From an uncultured Candidatus Melainabacteria bacterium (GTDB lineage Bacteria > Cyanobacteriota > Vampirovibrionia > Gastranaerophilales > Gastranaerophilaceae): a stretch of DNA of 15,285 bases. The stretch is from positions 1-15,285 of the forward strand of contig CAKVJE010000046.1 in assembly GCA_934754735.1 (NCBI GenBank), written 5' to 3'. The translations under genes were made by a program, and so were the position numbers. Under the pieces are notes generated by a model. It was not told the DNA's origin, did no database searches, and saw nothing but the letters and a program-made list of their open reading frames with translations. The first letter of the stretch is position 1. Every line of letters starts with the position of its first letter. This document shows, piece by piece, positions 1 through 6,723 of the stretch.

Positions 1-200
1 CCTAAATATCTGTTTGAATCATTTCTCAAAATTGAACCTTCTTGAGAATACACAGCTGATTGCATAACATCTTTAAAGCGCAAAGAACCTTTTTTGTAAC
101 CTACTGTATTTACGTTTGCAAGGTTATTAGCAGTATTGTCGTTCATATCCATAAGAGCAAGCATACCATTGGCAGCTGATTCAAAACTTCTAACCAGCAT
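1..200 (-). CDS. Flagellar basal-body rod protein, FlgF/FlgG family (N-terminus only, runs off left edge)
   Basis: Reading leftward from ATG at 200, the first 66 codons are open to the window edge. They begin MLVRSFESAANGMLALMDMN and continue into a TANNLANVNTVGYKK segment. This is the N-terminal signature of the axial flagellar proteins (FlgB/C/F/G/E), in which the helix around ANNLANxNTxGYK helps build the rod and hook. The MLVRSFESAANGM opening fits FlgF/FlgG better than FlgB or FlgC. Which of the two cannot be decided from 66 residues. The ATG shares one base with the stop of the upstream lytic transglycosylase (TAATG), so the two are probably translationally coupled. The product is expected to be exported by the flagellar type III apparatus. 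Confidence 0.85.
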   Translation of the reverse strand, partial: MLVRSFESAANGMLALMDMNDNTANNLANVNTVGYKKGSLRFKDVMQSAVYSQEGSILRNDSNRYL

Positions 201-766
201 TAGTCTCTACCTCCATTTACCCCCGCTCCTTTCATTTTGTCATAATTGCTAAGAACACTCTTAACATAATTTTGCGTTTCCATATAAGGTGGAATTCCAC
301 CATACTTCTTAACCGCATTCGGGCCGGCATTATAAGCCGCTAAAGCTAAAGATTTGTTGTTATCAAATCTATCCATAAGTCCTTTTAGGTACTTTGTTCC
401 ACCCATAATGTTTTGTTCAGCGTCATAAGCATTTGTAACACCCAAACCTTGAGCTGTCCCCGGCATTAATTGCATTAAGCCCATTGCGCCGCAACTTGAA
501 GTTGCTTGAGGATTAAACCCTGATTCTTGCTTAACTACAGCTTTTACGAAGTCTGAATCAAGACCGTTTTTTTCTGCGTATTTTTCGATTAAATCATTGA
601 TTTCACTTCTTGATGTGTCTGTTGGGTTAGATTTATGAGCAATAGAAGAGTCGAGGATTTTTTGAAAATCTTCGTCAGGTTTTGCGCCATAAGACATAAG
701 TGATTGAAACTGATTTTCAATCATATTAATACGTTGTAATGTTACGTCCAAGCTTGTAAGATTCAC
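200..766 (-). CDS. Lytic transglycosylase (SLT domain), flagellum-associated
   Basis: This 188-residue protein has an SLT/goose-lysozyme-like domain at about residues 57-165. Visible motifs are KQESGFNP with the presumed catalytic Glu81, then GAMGLMQLMPGTA (93-105) and ALAAYNAGPNAV (141-152). Such enzymes cleave the MurNAc-GlcNAc bond of peptidoglycan with formation of the 1,6-anhydro product. No signal peptide or transmembrane segment is seen. The N-terminal 50 residues are polar and helical-looking. The start is GTG at 766, chosen because a GAGAGAGG Shine-Dalgarno-like run lies 8 bases upstream. An internal ATG at codon 15 is the alternative. Its stop overlaps the start of the flagellar rod gene, so it probably opens the wall for the growing rod, as FlgJ or SltF do elsewhere. 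Export through the flagellar secretion system is an inference. Confidence 0.85.
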   Translation of the reverse strand: MNLTSLDVTLQRINMIENQFQSLMSYGAKPDEDFQKILDSSIAHKSNPTDTSRSEINDLIEKYAEKNGLDSDFVKAVVKQESGFNPQATSSCGAMGLMQLMPGTAQGLGVTNAYDAEQNIMGGTKYLKGLMDRFDNNKSLALAAYNAGPNAVKKYGGIPPYMETQNYVKSVLSNYDKMKGAGVNGGRD

Positions 767-953
767 CTTACTTACCTCTCTCCGCTTATTCTTTTTTACT
801 TACCCAAGTCTTTATCTACAATTGCGGGATATTATCTCCCAATAAAAGTGTAATATATTTAATTGGAAGCAACATCAATCAAAGGATTAAAATTAACAAT
901 AAAAAATAGACCATTTGGTCTAGACGAATATTTTATTGATTAGATATTATGTT
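767..953. other. Intergenic region between truB and the flagellar operon
   Basis: This 187-bp AT-rich spacer holds the truB terminator hairpin (901-922) and must hold the promoter of the minus-strand flagellar pair. A GATAAT-like -10 candidate lies on the minus strand near 829-834, inside a short GGGA/TCCC dyad, but I see no convincing -35 partner. No gene is visible. Confidence 0.4.
901..922 (-). terminator. Rho-independent terminator of truB
   Basis: On the minus strand a perfect stem TAGACC-AAAT-GGTCTA (907-922) is followed directly by a run of six T residues (901-906). It lies 32 bases past the truB stop. The dyad resembles TetR-family operators of the TAGACC-N4-GGTCTA type. The adjoining T-run and the position at the 3' end of truB favour a terminator. 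Confidence 0.6.
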
Positions 954-1814
954 CTAGCTTATAAACACTTTTTGGCAGGTAAGTCTGTTGTCTTCAGAAT
1001 TAGCAATAGCAACTAAAGCGCCCGCAAAAATAAGAATTACAATTCCGTTTTCTAAATCTTTTCGTGCAAAAATCTGCATGCCATGCGAAATCTTTTCTTT
1101 CTCAATTTCATCTAAAGAATATGCTTGATAATTCAATTTTTGTAACGGATAAATTAACTGCTTTTCAACATCCTCTTTTGTCTGCAAATCTTCAAGCTTA
1201 ATTGCATCTTCCACAACAAAATCGCCAGCTTGAACTCTAACGAGTTTAATCAAATGCCCGAAGCATCCTAATTTTTCGCCCAAATCATTTGCAATAGAGC
1301 GAATATAAGTACCTTTAGAGCACGCAATATAAAGTTCTAAAGTTCTGGTTTCTTGATTATATTCAAGCAATTTTAATTCACTAATACAAACTTTACGTGT
1401 TTTAACTTCTACTTGTTCACCGGCTCTTGCATATTCATATAGTTTTTTACCATTAACTTTTATTGCAGAATAAATTGGCGGAATTTGTTCAATTTCTCCT
1501 CTAAAATCGTCCAATTTTGCTTCTATTTCATCCAAAGACGGAATTAAATCAGAAGTTTTTGTCGTCTCACCTTCCAAATCATAGGTATCAGTCGCAGAGC
1601 CAAATTGAACAGTAGCAACATAAGCTTTATCGTCTTTCAAGTATTCAATTAAACGCGTTGCTTTTCCGATACAAATTGGCAAAACACCTTCTGCGAACGG
1701 ATCAAGCGTTCCGGTGTGTCCGATTTGTTTGACTTTTGTTATGCGCCTTAATATAGCAACAACATCATGAGATGTTTTGCCTTTTGGTTTGTAGATATTA
1801 AGAAAGCCGAACAC
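954..1814 (-). CDS. truB: tRNA pseudouridine(55) synthase TruB
   Basis: TruB converts U55 to pseudouridine in the T-psi-C loop of nearly all elongator tRNAs. The 286-residue product has the family hallmarks: GFLNIYKPKGKTSHDVV at the N-terminus, GHTGTLDPFAEGVLPI with the catalytic Asp38, and CSKGTYIRSIANDLGEKLG (about 164-182). The C-terminal 70 residues are divergent and look like a PUA-like RNA-binding region. The length is within the family range. The start is GTG at 1814, which overlaps the rbfA TAG stop (TAGTG). This gives tight coupling with rbfA and rules out a longer start. The rbfA-truB pairing is the widespread bacterial arrangement. Confidence 0.95.
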   Translation of the reverse strand: MFGFLNIYKPKGKTSHDVVAILRRITKVKQIGHTGTLDPFAEGVLPICIGKATRLIEYLKDDKAYVATVQFGSATDTYDLEGETTKTSDLIPSLDEIEAKLDDFRGEIEQIPPIYSAIKVNGKKLYEYARAGEQVEVKTRKVCISELKLLEYNQETRTLELYIACSKGTYIRSIANDLGEKLGCFGHLIKLVRVQAGDFVVEDAIKLEDLQTKEDVEKQLIYPLQKLNYQAYSLDEIEKEKISHGMQIFARKDLENGIVILIFAGALVAIANSEDNRLTCQKVFIS

Positions 1815-2161
1815 TACTTAATCTCACCTCTTGAGATTTTTTCGATTAAATCAAGAACGCGAGAACCCTGTTCTAAGCCGTCAGAGTATATAAATTTAAT
1901 TTCCGGAGTAACGCGAAGTCTAATGCGTTTTCCAATTTCAAATCTAACTTTACCTGTATTTTTCTCGATAATATTTTTGTCTTTTTCGATTTGTTCAGGT
2001 GAACCCAAAACGCTATAAAAAACTTTGGCGTAAGAATTATCGTGAGAGACTTCCACGTCAACGATTGAAACAACACCTTCAAGCCCTCTAACTTCTTTTC
2101 TAAAAATATCAGAGATATCGCGCATTAATTCTTTTCTAACTCGTTCATTTCTTAAAGACAT
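1814..2161 (-). CDS. rbfA: 30S ribosome-binding factor RbfA
   Basis: RbfA is a small KH-fold protein that binds the 30S subunit during late 16S rRNA maturation. The 115-residue product has the typical opening RNERVRKELMRDISDIFRKEV and the conserved core VSIVDVEVSHDNSYAKVFYS. It also has the KH-like segment RFEIGKRIRLRVTPEIKF followed by the conserved D-x-G-L/I-E-x-G-x-R region (SDGLEQGSRV). A strong AAGGAG site sits 7 bases before the ATG. It overlaps truB by one base and lies 55 bases downstream of the phosphohexomutase gene. infB, its usual upstream neighbour, is more than 4 kb away. Confidence 0.95.
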   Translation of the reverse strand: MSLRNERVRKELMRDISDIFRKEVRGLEGVVSIVDVEVSHDNSYAKVFYSVLGSPEQIEKDKNIIEKNTGKVRFEIGKRIRLRVTPEIKFIYSDGLEQGSRVLDLIEKISRGEIK

Positions 2162-2191
2162 TGTTTTCTCCTTTTTGTAGTCTATAAATTT

Positions 2192-2220
2192 ATTATAGCA
2201 TGACTTCTAAGCAATATTAA
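2192..2220 (-). promoter_or_regulatory. Candidate promoter for rbfA-truB
   Basis: A perfect TATAAT on the minus strand (2197-2192) lies about 30 bases before the rbfA start. With a 17-bp spacer the -35 would be TTAATA (2220-2215), a poor match overlapping the stop codon of the upstream gene. AT-rich DNA gives such boxes by chance, so read-through from upstream is also possible. Confidence 0.35.
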
Positions 2221-3587
2221 AGCTCCAATTTTTTCTTTAATTCTTCAAGCTTTTCAACACTATCTGTTTCGAAATAAATTCTAAGCAATGGCTCTGTTCC
2301 GCTCGGACGAACAAGAATTTTTGTTTTATCACCCAACATTAATTTTACACCATCTTTTGTATCAATTGAAGTTACTTTGTATTCGCCTATTTCTTTAATT
2401 TCTTTTGCTTTCGCTAAAATCGGTTTAATTTCTTCTTGGTTATCAAGCTTCAAGTCAATTCTGTCTGTATAGAATTTTGCACCTGCTAAATCGTACAATT
2501 CTTTTTGTAATTCTACTAAGCTTTTACCACTAGCAGCCATAGTTTCCAAGATAAGCAAGTTTGCAACAAGTCCGTCTTTTTCAGGGATATGTCCTAAGAT
2601 ACTTAAACCGCCTGATTCTTCGCCACCGATAATAACTTTGTTTTTTCGCATTGCTTCGCCAACATGCTTAAATCCAACAGCCGTTTCAATTACTTCTACA
2701 CCGAGTTTTTTAGCTACACAATCAATTAATAAGCTTGAGCCGACAGTTTTTACAACTGCGCCTTCAAACCCGCGTTCAATAAGATGTTTTAAAAGAATTG
2801 CGATAATTTCGTTCGGAGAAACATATTCACCATTCTCATTTACAACACCAAATCTATCGGCGTCGCCGTCATTTGCTAACCCGATAGTGTTTTTTGAATT
2901 CTTGATTTTTTCAATTAATTCTTTCAAAAATCTAGGTTTAGGATCAGGCATTCCACCACCAAAATTTGTATCGTGGAACATGTGCATAGAATCAAATTTT
3001 ATACCTTTGTTTTTTAGAATTTCATCAAAATATCCGATTGATGCAGAATAAAGTCCGTCAAAAATTATATTTGTTTTTAAATTTTTAAAAACTTCAAAAT
3101 CAATTAATGAATTCAAATGCTCGTAATATTTTGGAGCTAAATCAACTTTATGTAAAACTCCTGAATTTGCAGATTTTTCATAATCTTTATCCAAATTTGA
3201 GACGATTTCATCCGTAATTTCTGCTGTAGCAGGGCCTGCATAGTCCGGAATAAATTTCATACCCAAATATTCAGGAGGATTATGAGATGCCGTAAACATA
3301 ATCGCACATGCATTTTTAACAAGTGCATTATAGGCAAGAACCGGCGTTGGCACAACTCTGCTAGAATAGAAAACTGTAAAGCCTTTGTCTTTTAAGATTT
3401 CTGCACAAAGCAAAGAATATTCATCAGCCATTTTACGAGGATCATAACCTATAATAATTGGTTTTGAAAAACCAAAATTATCTGCAACATACTTACCTAT
3501 CGCAAGTGTTGTGCGCTTTACGTTTTCTTCTGTAAAATCTTTATCTAAAATAGCTCTCCAGCCGTCAGTTCCGAATTTTATACTCAC
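2217..3587 (-). CDS. Phosphoglucomutase/phosphomannomutase family protein
   Basis: A 456-residue alpha-D-phosphohexomutase, which interconverts hexose 1- and 6-phosphates through an enzyme phosphoserine. All four active-site loops are present: TASHNP with the phosphorylated Ser101, DGDADR at 240-245 for the metal, GGEESGG with Glu323/Ser325 for the sugar ring, and RPSGTEP at 427-433 for the phosphate. The GEES loop is typical of PGM/PMM enzymes, whereas GlmM has a different spacing here. The exact substrate (glucose or mannose) cannot be set from sequence. The start is GTG at 3587, with AAGGAG 7 bases upstream. It is divergent from the sugar permease/glycosyltransferase pair, which suits a shared role in carbohydrate metabolism. 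Confidence 0.93.
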   Translation of the reverse strand: MSIKFGTDGWRAILDKDFTEENVKRTTLAIGKYVADNFGFSKPIIIGYDPRKMADEYSLLCAEILKDKGFTVFYSSRVVPTPVLAYNALVKNACAIMFTASHNPPEYLGMKFIPDYAGPATAEITDEIVSNLDKDYEKSANSGVLHKVDLAPKYYEHLNSLIDFEVFKNLKTNIIFDGLYSASIGYFDEILKNKGIKFDSMHMFHDTNFGGGMPDPKPRFLKELIEKIKNSKNTIGLANDGDADRFGVVNENGEYVSPNEIIAILLKHLIERGFEGAVVKTVGSSLLIDCVAKKLGVEVIETAVGFKHVGEAMRKNKVIIGGEESGGLSILGHIPEKDGLVANLLILETMAASGKSLVELQKELYDLAGAKFYTDRIDLKLDNQEEIKPILAKAKEIKEIGEYKVTSIDTKDGVKLMLGDKTKILVRPSGTEPLLRIYFETDSVEKLEELKKKLEL

Positions 3588-3682
3588 AATTAATCTCCTT
3601 TTTTATTATTTTAGCATAAGATTGTATAATTAAAATTTTTAAACTAATCATAAACTATGATATAGTAACTAAACAATCCATC

Positions 3683-3711
3683 TTGACCGATATCCTAACA
3701 AATGAGATAAT
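3683..3711 (+). promoter_or_regulatory. Sigma-70-type promoter of the permease-glycosyltransferase operon
   Basis: TTGACC (3683-3688) and GATAAT (3706-3711) are separated by exactly 17 bp. This is the best -35/-10 pair in the window. The -10 ends six bases before the ATG at 3718, so the expected transcription start falls on the start codon. No Shine-Dalgarno sequence is present. Confidence 0.7.
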
Positions 3712-3717
3712 TAGTGT

Positions 3718-4590
3718 ATGAATTATTATAAAAAATACACACCATATTTATTTTTATTACCGGCACTTGCAGTTTTGATAGTGTTTTTCTTCATACCGTT
3801 TTTTCAAACTTTTGGATTGAGCTTCTTTGACTACTCATCAAGCATCTACAATCCAACATTTAACGGTGTTGACAACTACGTGAAACTTTTCAAAGAACCG
3901 ATTTTTTACAAGGTAATGTTTAATACATTTATGTATCTTGTAATTGCAGTTCCATTTTTGGTAACTTTTCCGCTTTTTTTAGCAATTCTAATTAACCAAA
4001 AAATTCGCGGAATTACGCTTTATAAAATTTTGCTTTATCTACCTGTAATTGTATCTATCGTTGTTGCTGCGATTGCATTTAAATGGCTTTACGCAGGACA
4101 AGGAATTTTAAACTATCTACTTACAATCTTCCATTTAGAGCCTATTGGCTGGCTTGTTGATACAAAATGGGCACTATTTTCCGTTGCGATAGTTACAATC
4201 TGGAAAGGTATCGGATATTATATGATGATTTATCTTGCGTCGTTAATGAGTGTTCCGCAAGATTTATATGAAGCTTGCGATATCGACGGCGCAAACTTTT
4301 TAACCAAACATTTGACAGTAACAATTCCGCACATTATGCCGACAATTGCGCTAGTTTCTACAATAAGCACAATTTCTGCAATGAAAGTTTTTGCCGAAAT
4401 CTATGTTATGACAAAAGGCGGCCCTTTAAATTCTACCAAAACAATCGTTTATTATATTTACGAACGCGCGTTTGAAAACCTTGATTTAGGCTACGCATCA
4501 GCACTTGCGGTAGTTTTGCTAATCGTTGTAATGGCGTTTTCATTAATCAACATTCTGTGTTTCGAAAAAAATAAATATGGAGACATCTGA
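3718..4590 (+). CDS. Sugar ABC transporter permease, MalF/UgpA type
   Basis: This 290-residue integral membrane protein has about six hydrophobic segments (roughly 10-32, 66-93, 103-123, 149-176, 205-225, 260-280). The cytoplasmic EAA loop reads DLYEACDIDGANFLTKHLTV (182-201) and continues TIPHIMP. It is the site that docks the ATPase subunit in type I importers of the CUT1 family, which take up oligosaccharides or glycerol phosphates. The length fits UgpA/LacF-type permeases rather than the longer E. coli MalF. Its usual partners (binding protein, second permease, ATPase) are all absent from the window. The stop overlaps the start of the next gene (TGATG). The substrate is unknown. Confidence 0.88.
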   Translation: MNYYKKYTPYLFLLPALAVLIVFFFIPFFQTFGLSFFDYSSSIYNPTFNGVDNYVKLFKEPIFYKVMFNTFMYLVIAVPFLVTFPLFLAILINQKIRGITLYKILLYLPVIVSIVVAAIAFKWLYAGQGILNYLLTIFHLEPIGWLVDTKWALFSVAIVTIWKGIGYYMMIYLASLMSVPQDLYEACDIDGANFLTKHLTVTIPHIMPTIALVSTISTISAMKVFAEIYVMTKGGPLNSTKTIVYYIYERAFENLDLGYASALAVVLLIVVMAFSLINILCFEKNKYGDI

Positions 4591-5621
4591 TGAAAATTCT
4601 TGTCATAACAGATTTGTATCCAATTAAAGAAGATGAAAAAAACACACCAAGAACTATTGAATATTTTGTAGAAGGCTGGCAAAAAGCGGGTCATGAAGTC
4701 CGCGTTATCAAACCAAACTTTCTTCTTAACTCGTTTATTAGAAAGAAACCATTTTATAAAAGCGATATTTATGTAGATGTCGAAAACATTAATTATTTTT
4801 TGCCGTTTGTTGGTGAAATTTGGCGAAAGATTAAAACAGACTTTGTGCCTAATATAGTAATTGCGCACATGCCAAGCGGTGAAATTTTTGCAAACAAACT
4901 CGGTTTGCCGTTTGTAGCCGGTGTGCATTATTCGGATTTAGAAGTTTTAACAAAGCCTATTTACTCAATTTATTTTAAACCGGAATTAGAAAAAGCTTAT
5001 GCAAACGCAAAAAAAATTGCTTGCAGATCTCAAGTTTTGAGACAAAAATTCTTAAAACTTTATCCGCAATATGAAAACAAAACTTTTGTTTGCGCCTCCG
5101 GAGTTAATTTTGAACCAATAGAAAGAAAATGGTCACCTAAAAATAAGATTAGAATTTTGACTTGTGCTAATCTAATAAAGCGCAAAAACGTGGATAAAAT
5201 AATTCGCGAATGTGAAAACATTGATGTTGAATTAAGAATTATAGGCGACGGAGAAGAACTTAAAAACCTCAAAAAACTTTCTTCAAAACCAATATTTTTA
5301 GGGCGTTTGGATAATGCTTCCGTTTTGGAAGAAATGAAAAATGCTGATATTTTTGCACTTCCGAGCGTCAATGAAACTTTTGGGATGGTTTACTTAGAAG
5401 CTATGGCTTGCGGTTGTATAACTGTTTGCACCGAAAACGACGGCGTTGCAGGAATTATTGAAAACGGCAAAAACGGATTTTTCTGGAAAGATGGAATTAT
5501 AAGTGAAATCCTTAACCTAAATAACAAAGACAAAATCCTTGCAAATACTTATTTAACAATGCAAAACTATACGCTTGATAAAGCTTGCGAAAATTATTTA
5601 AACAACTTATTTTGCCAATAA
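4590..5621 (+). CDS. Glycosyltransferase family 4 (GT-B fold)
   Basis: A 343-residue GT-B glycosyltransferase. The N-terminal Rossmann half starts MKILVITDLYPIKEDEKNTP and includes AGHEVRVIKP. The C-terminal half has ILTCANLIKRKNVDKII, the IIGDGEE nucleotide-binding strand, and NETFGMVYLEAMACG with the E-x7-E pair Glu262/Glu270 that contacts the nucleotide sugar. There is no membrane segment, so it probably acts at the cytoplasmic face on a lipid- or sugar-linked acceptor. A GGAG site lies 7 bases before the ATG, which overlaps the permease stop. Donor and acceptor cannot be told from sequence. Its last 15 bases overlap the 3' end of the convergent gene. Confidence 0.88.
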   Translation: MKILVITDLYPIKEDEKNTPRTIEYFVEGWQKAGHEVRVIKPNFLLNSFIRKKPFYKSDIYVDVENINYFLPFVGEIWRKIKTDFVPNIVIAHMPSGEIFANKLGLPFVAGVHYSDLEVLTKPIYSIYFKPELEKAYANAKKIACRSQVLRQKFLKLYPQYENKTFVCASGVNFEPIERKWSPKNKIRILTCANLIKRKNVDKIIRECENIDVELRIIGDGEELKNLKKLSSKPIFLGRLDNASVLEEMKNADIFALPSVNETFGMVYLEAMACGCITVCTENDGVAGIIENGKNGFFWKDGIISEILNLNNKDKILANTYLTMQNYTLDKACENYLNNLFCQ

Positions 5622-6575
5622 TTTTTCAATTTCTTTGTTTTCATTATCAAAAACTTTGATTTCAGTACGTTCGCCATCTTTGTATTCAGGCTGATATACG
5701 TTTTTCACTTTATAATCTGATGTGTAAACAGTTTCTTTCGTTTTAACGCCATCTTTATATTCGCTGAAAACACTTCCGCTTTCATCCTGTTTTTCAGAAT
5801 TATAATACGTAAATCTGGTCAAATCTGCACCATCATAATTTACCGTAAGATTAATCTTTGTCTTACCATCCTTATCATAAATAAGATGTTCCTGCCTCAT
5901 GCTGTTATTTTCATCAATAGTTTCTTTTAATATTGAAATAACTTTGTCTTCTTTATTTTTTAACTCATATTTAATAGGTTCTTCTGGCAAATAATTCCAA
6001 GTTTCAACAAACTCAACCTCGCCATTTGAACCAATTTTAGTATGCTTGATTGGACGTTTTACATCCTCACTTTCATCATACTCCCAAACATCATTTTCAG
6101 AATTGGCTTCGGAATATTTAGATAAAAGAAAATTTATTTTTTCATGCTGACCATTAGCAGAAATTTCTACAAACTCAAGCCCATGTCTGTTATCATCCGG
6201 ATTTTCAACTACCATCACAAGTTTATTCCCAACACGTTTAGCATATAAGACGCTGGTAGAATTATCGACCAACTCTTTTACAGTTTTGTGAACTCCACCA
6301 CTTAAACTTGCAATTTCACTTATTGCTGAAAGCGGCAAAAGATTATCCGGTACACCCTTATACAAATCCGTCTTTAATCCAACTTCTTTTTTTACGTTTT
6401 TTTCTTTTATAGCAATCGTCTTTTGCGACGGTTCAGGCAAAGATTTCTCAACTTTCTTAACTTCTCGTTCTACAATTTTATCATCATTTTTTGTTTCTTT
6501 AGTTAAAATAATAACCGCGCAGCACGCCAAAACTACCGCACTTATTACAATCCCACCAATTACTTTTTTTCTCAT
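5607..6575 (-). CDS. Membrane-anchored protein of unknown function
   Basis: I do not recognise a family. The ATG at 6575 gives 322 residues. An upstream in-frame TTG at 6590 has no ribosome site and would overlap the palindrome near the transcription start. Residues 6-25 form one hydrophobic segment (IGGIVISAVVLACCAVIILT), a signal anchor or possibly a weak lipobox (VLAC). A charged K/E-rich linker follows to about residue 65. The rest is polar and beta-rich with repeated short strands, including two EYKDG-x-(K/R)-T-E motifs near the C-terminus. This resembles loosely the YwqK/MORN-like or toast-rack repeats of envelope proteins. The body probably lies outside the cytoplasm. The 3' end overlaps the glycosyltransferase by 15 bp, tail to tail. 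Confidence 0.8.
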   Translation of the reverse strand: MRKKVIGGIVISAVVLACCAVIILTKETKNDDKIVEREVKKVEKSLPEPSQKTIAIKEKNVKKEVGLKTDLYKGVPDNLLPLSAISEIASLSGGVHKTVKELVDNSTSVLYAKRVGNKLVMVVENPDDNRHGLEFVEISANGQHEKINFLLSKYSEANSENDVWEYDESEDVKRPIKHTKIGSNGEVEFVETWNYLPEEPIKYELKNKEDKVISILKETIDENNSMRQEHLIYDKDGKTKINLTVNYDGADLTRFTYYNSEKQDESGSVFSEYKDGVKTKETVYTSDYKVKNVYQPEYKDGERTEIKVFDNENKEIEKLLAK

Positions 6576-6588
6576 CTTTATGCCCCAC

Positions 6589-6604
6589 AAAACACATGTG
6601 TTTT
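6589..6604. promoter_or_regulatory. 16-bp perfect palindrome, candidate operator
   Basis: AAAACACATGTGTTTT is a perfect palindrome. It lies directly after the -10 box of the promoter at 6613-6641 and covers the expected transcription start (about 6606). That is a common position for a repressor site. The binding protein is unknown. Confidence 0.5.
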
Positions 6605-6612
6605 CTATTGAT

Positions 6613-6641
6613 ATTATAGTAATATTTTAATTTTTTCGCAA
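6613..6641 (-). promoter_or_regulatory. Promoter of the membrane-anchored protein gene
   Basis: On the minus strand TTGCGA (6641-6636) and TATAAT (6618-6613) are 17 bp apart. The predicted start near 6606 gives a leader of about 30 bases before the ATG at 6575. Confidence 0.6.
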
Positions 6642-6664
6642 TATGATATTTAACTTCAACTAAT

Positions 6665-6696
6665 ATTAAAGGTGCACTAATGTGTGCACCTTTAAT
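6665..6696 (-). terminator. Terminator hairpin downstream of infB
   Basis: A 13-bp perfect stem (ATTAAAGGTGCAC, 6-base loop, GTGCACCTTTAAT) starts 28 bases past the infB stop. The T-rich side of the stem and the following AT run make it a plausible intrinsic terminator, although there is no long uninterrupted T tract. It separates infB from the next minus-strand promoter region. Confidence 0.65.
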
Positions 6697-6723
6697 AATT
6701 TATTATCTATTTAGTGAAATTGA

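Noticed and set aside
907..922. TetR-family operator (TAGACC-N4-GGTCTA)
   Set aside because: It is followed by six T residues on the truB coding strand and sits just past the truB stop, so a terminator explains it better. No regulator gene is nearby.
6576..6590. TTG start for the membrane-anchored protein
   Set aside because: No ribosome site precedes it and it lies at the edge of the palindrome near the transcription start. The ATG at 6575 has a TGGGG run 7 bases upstream.
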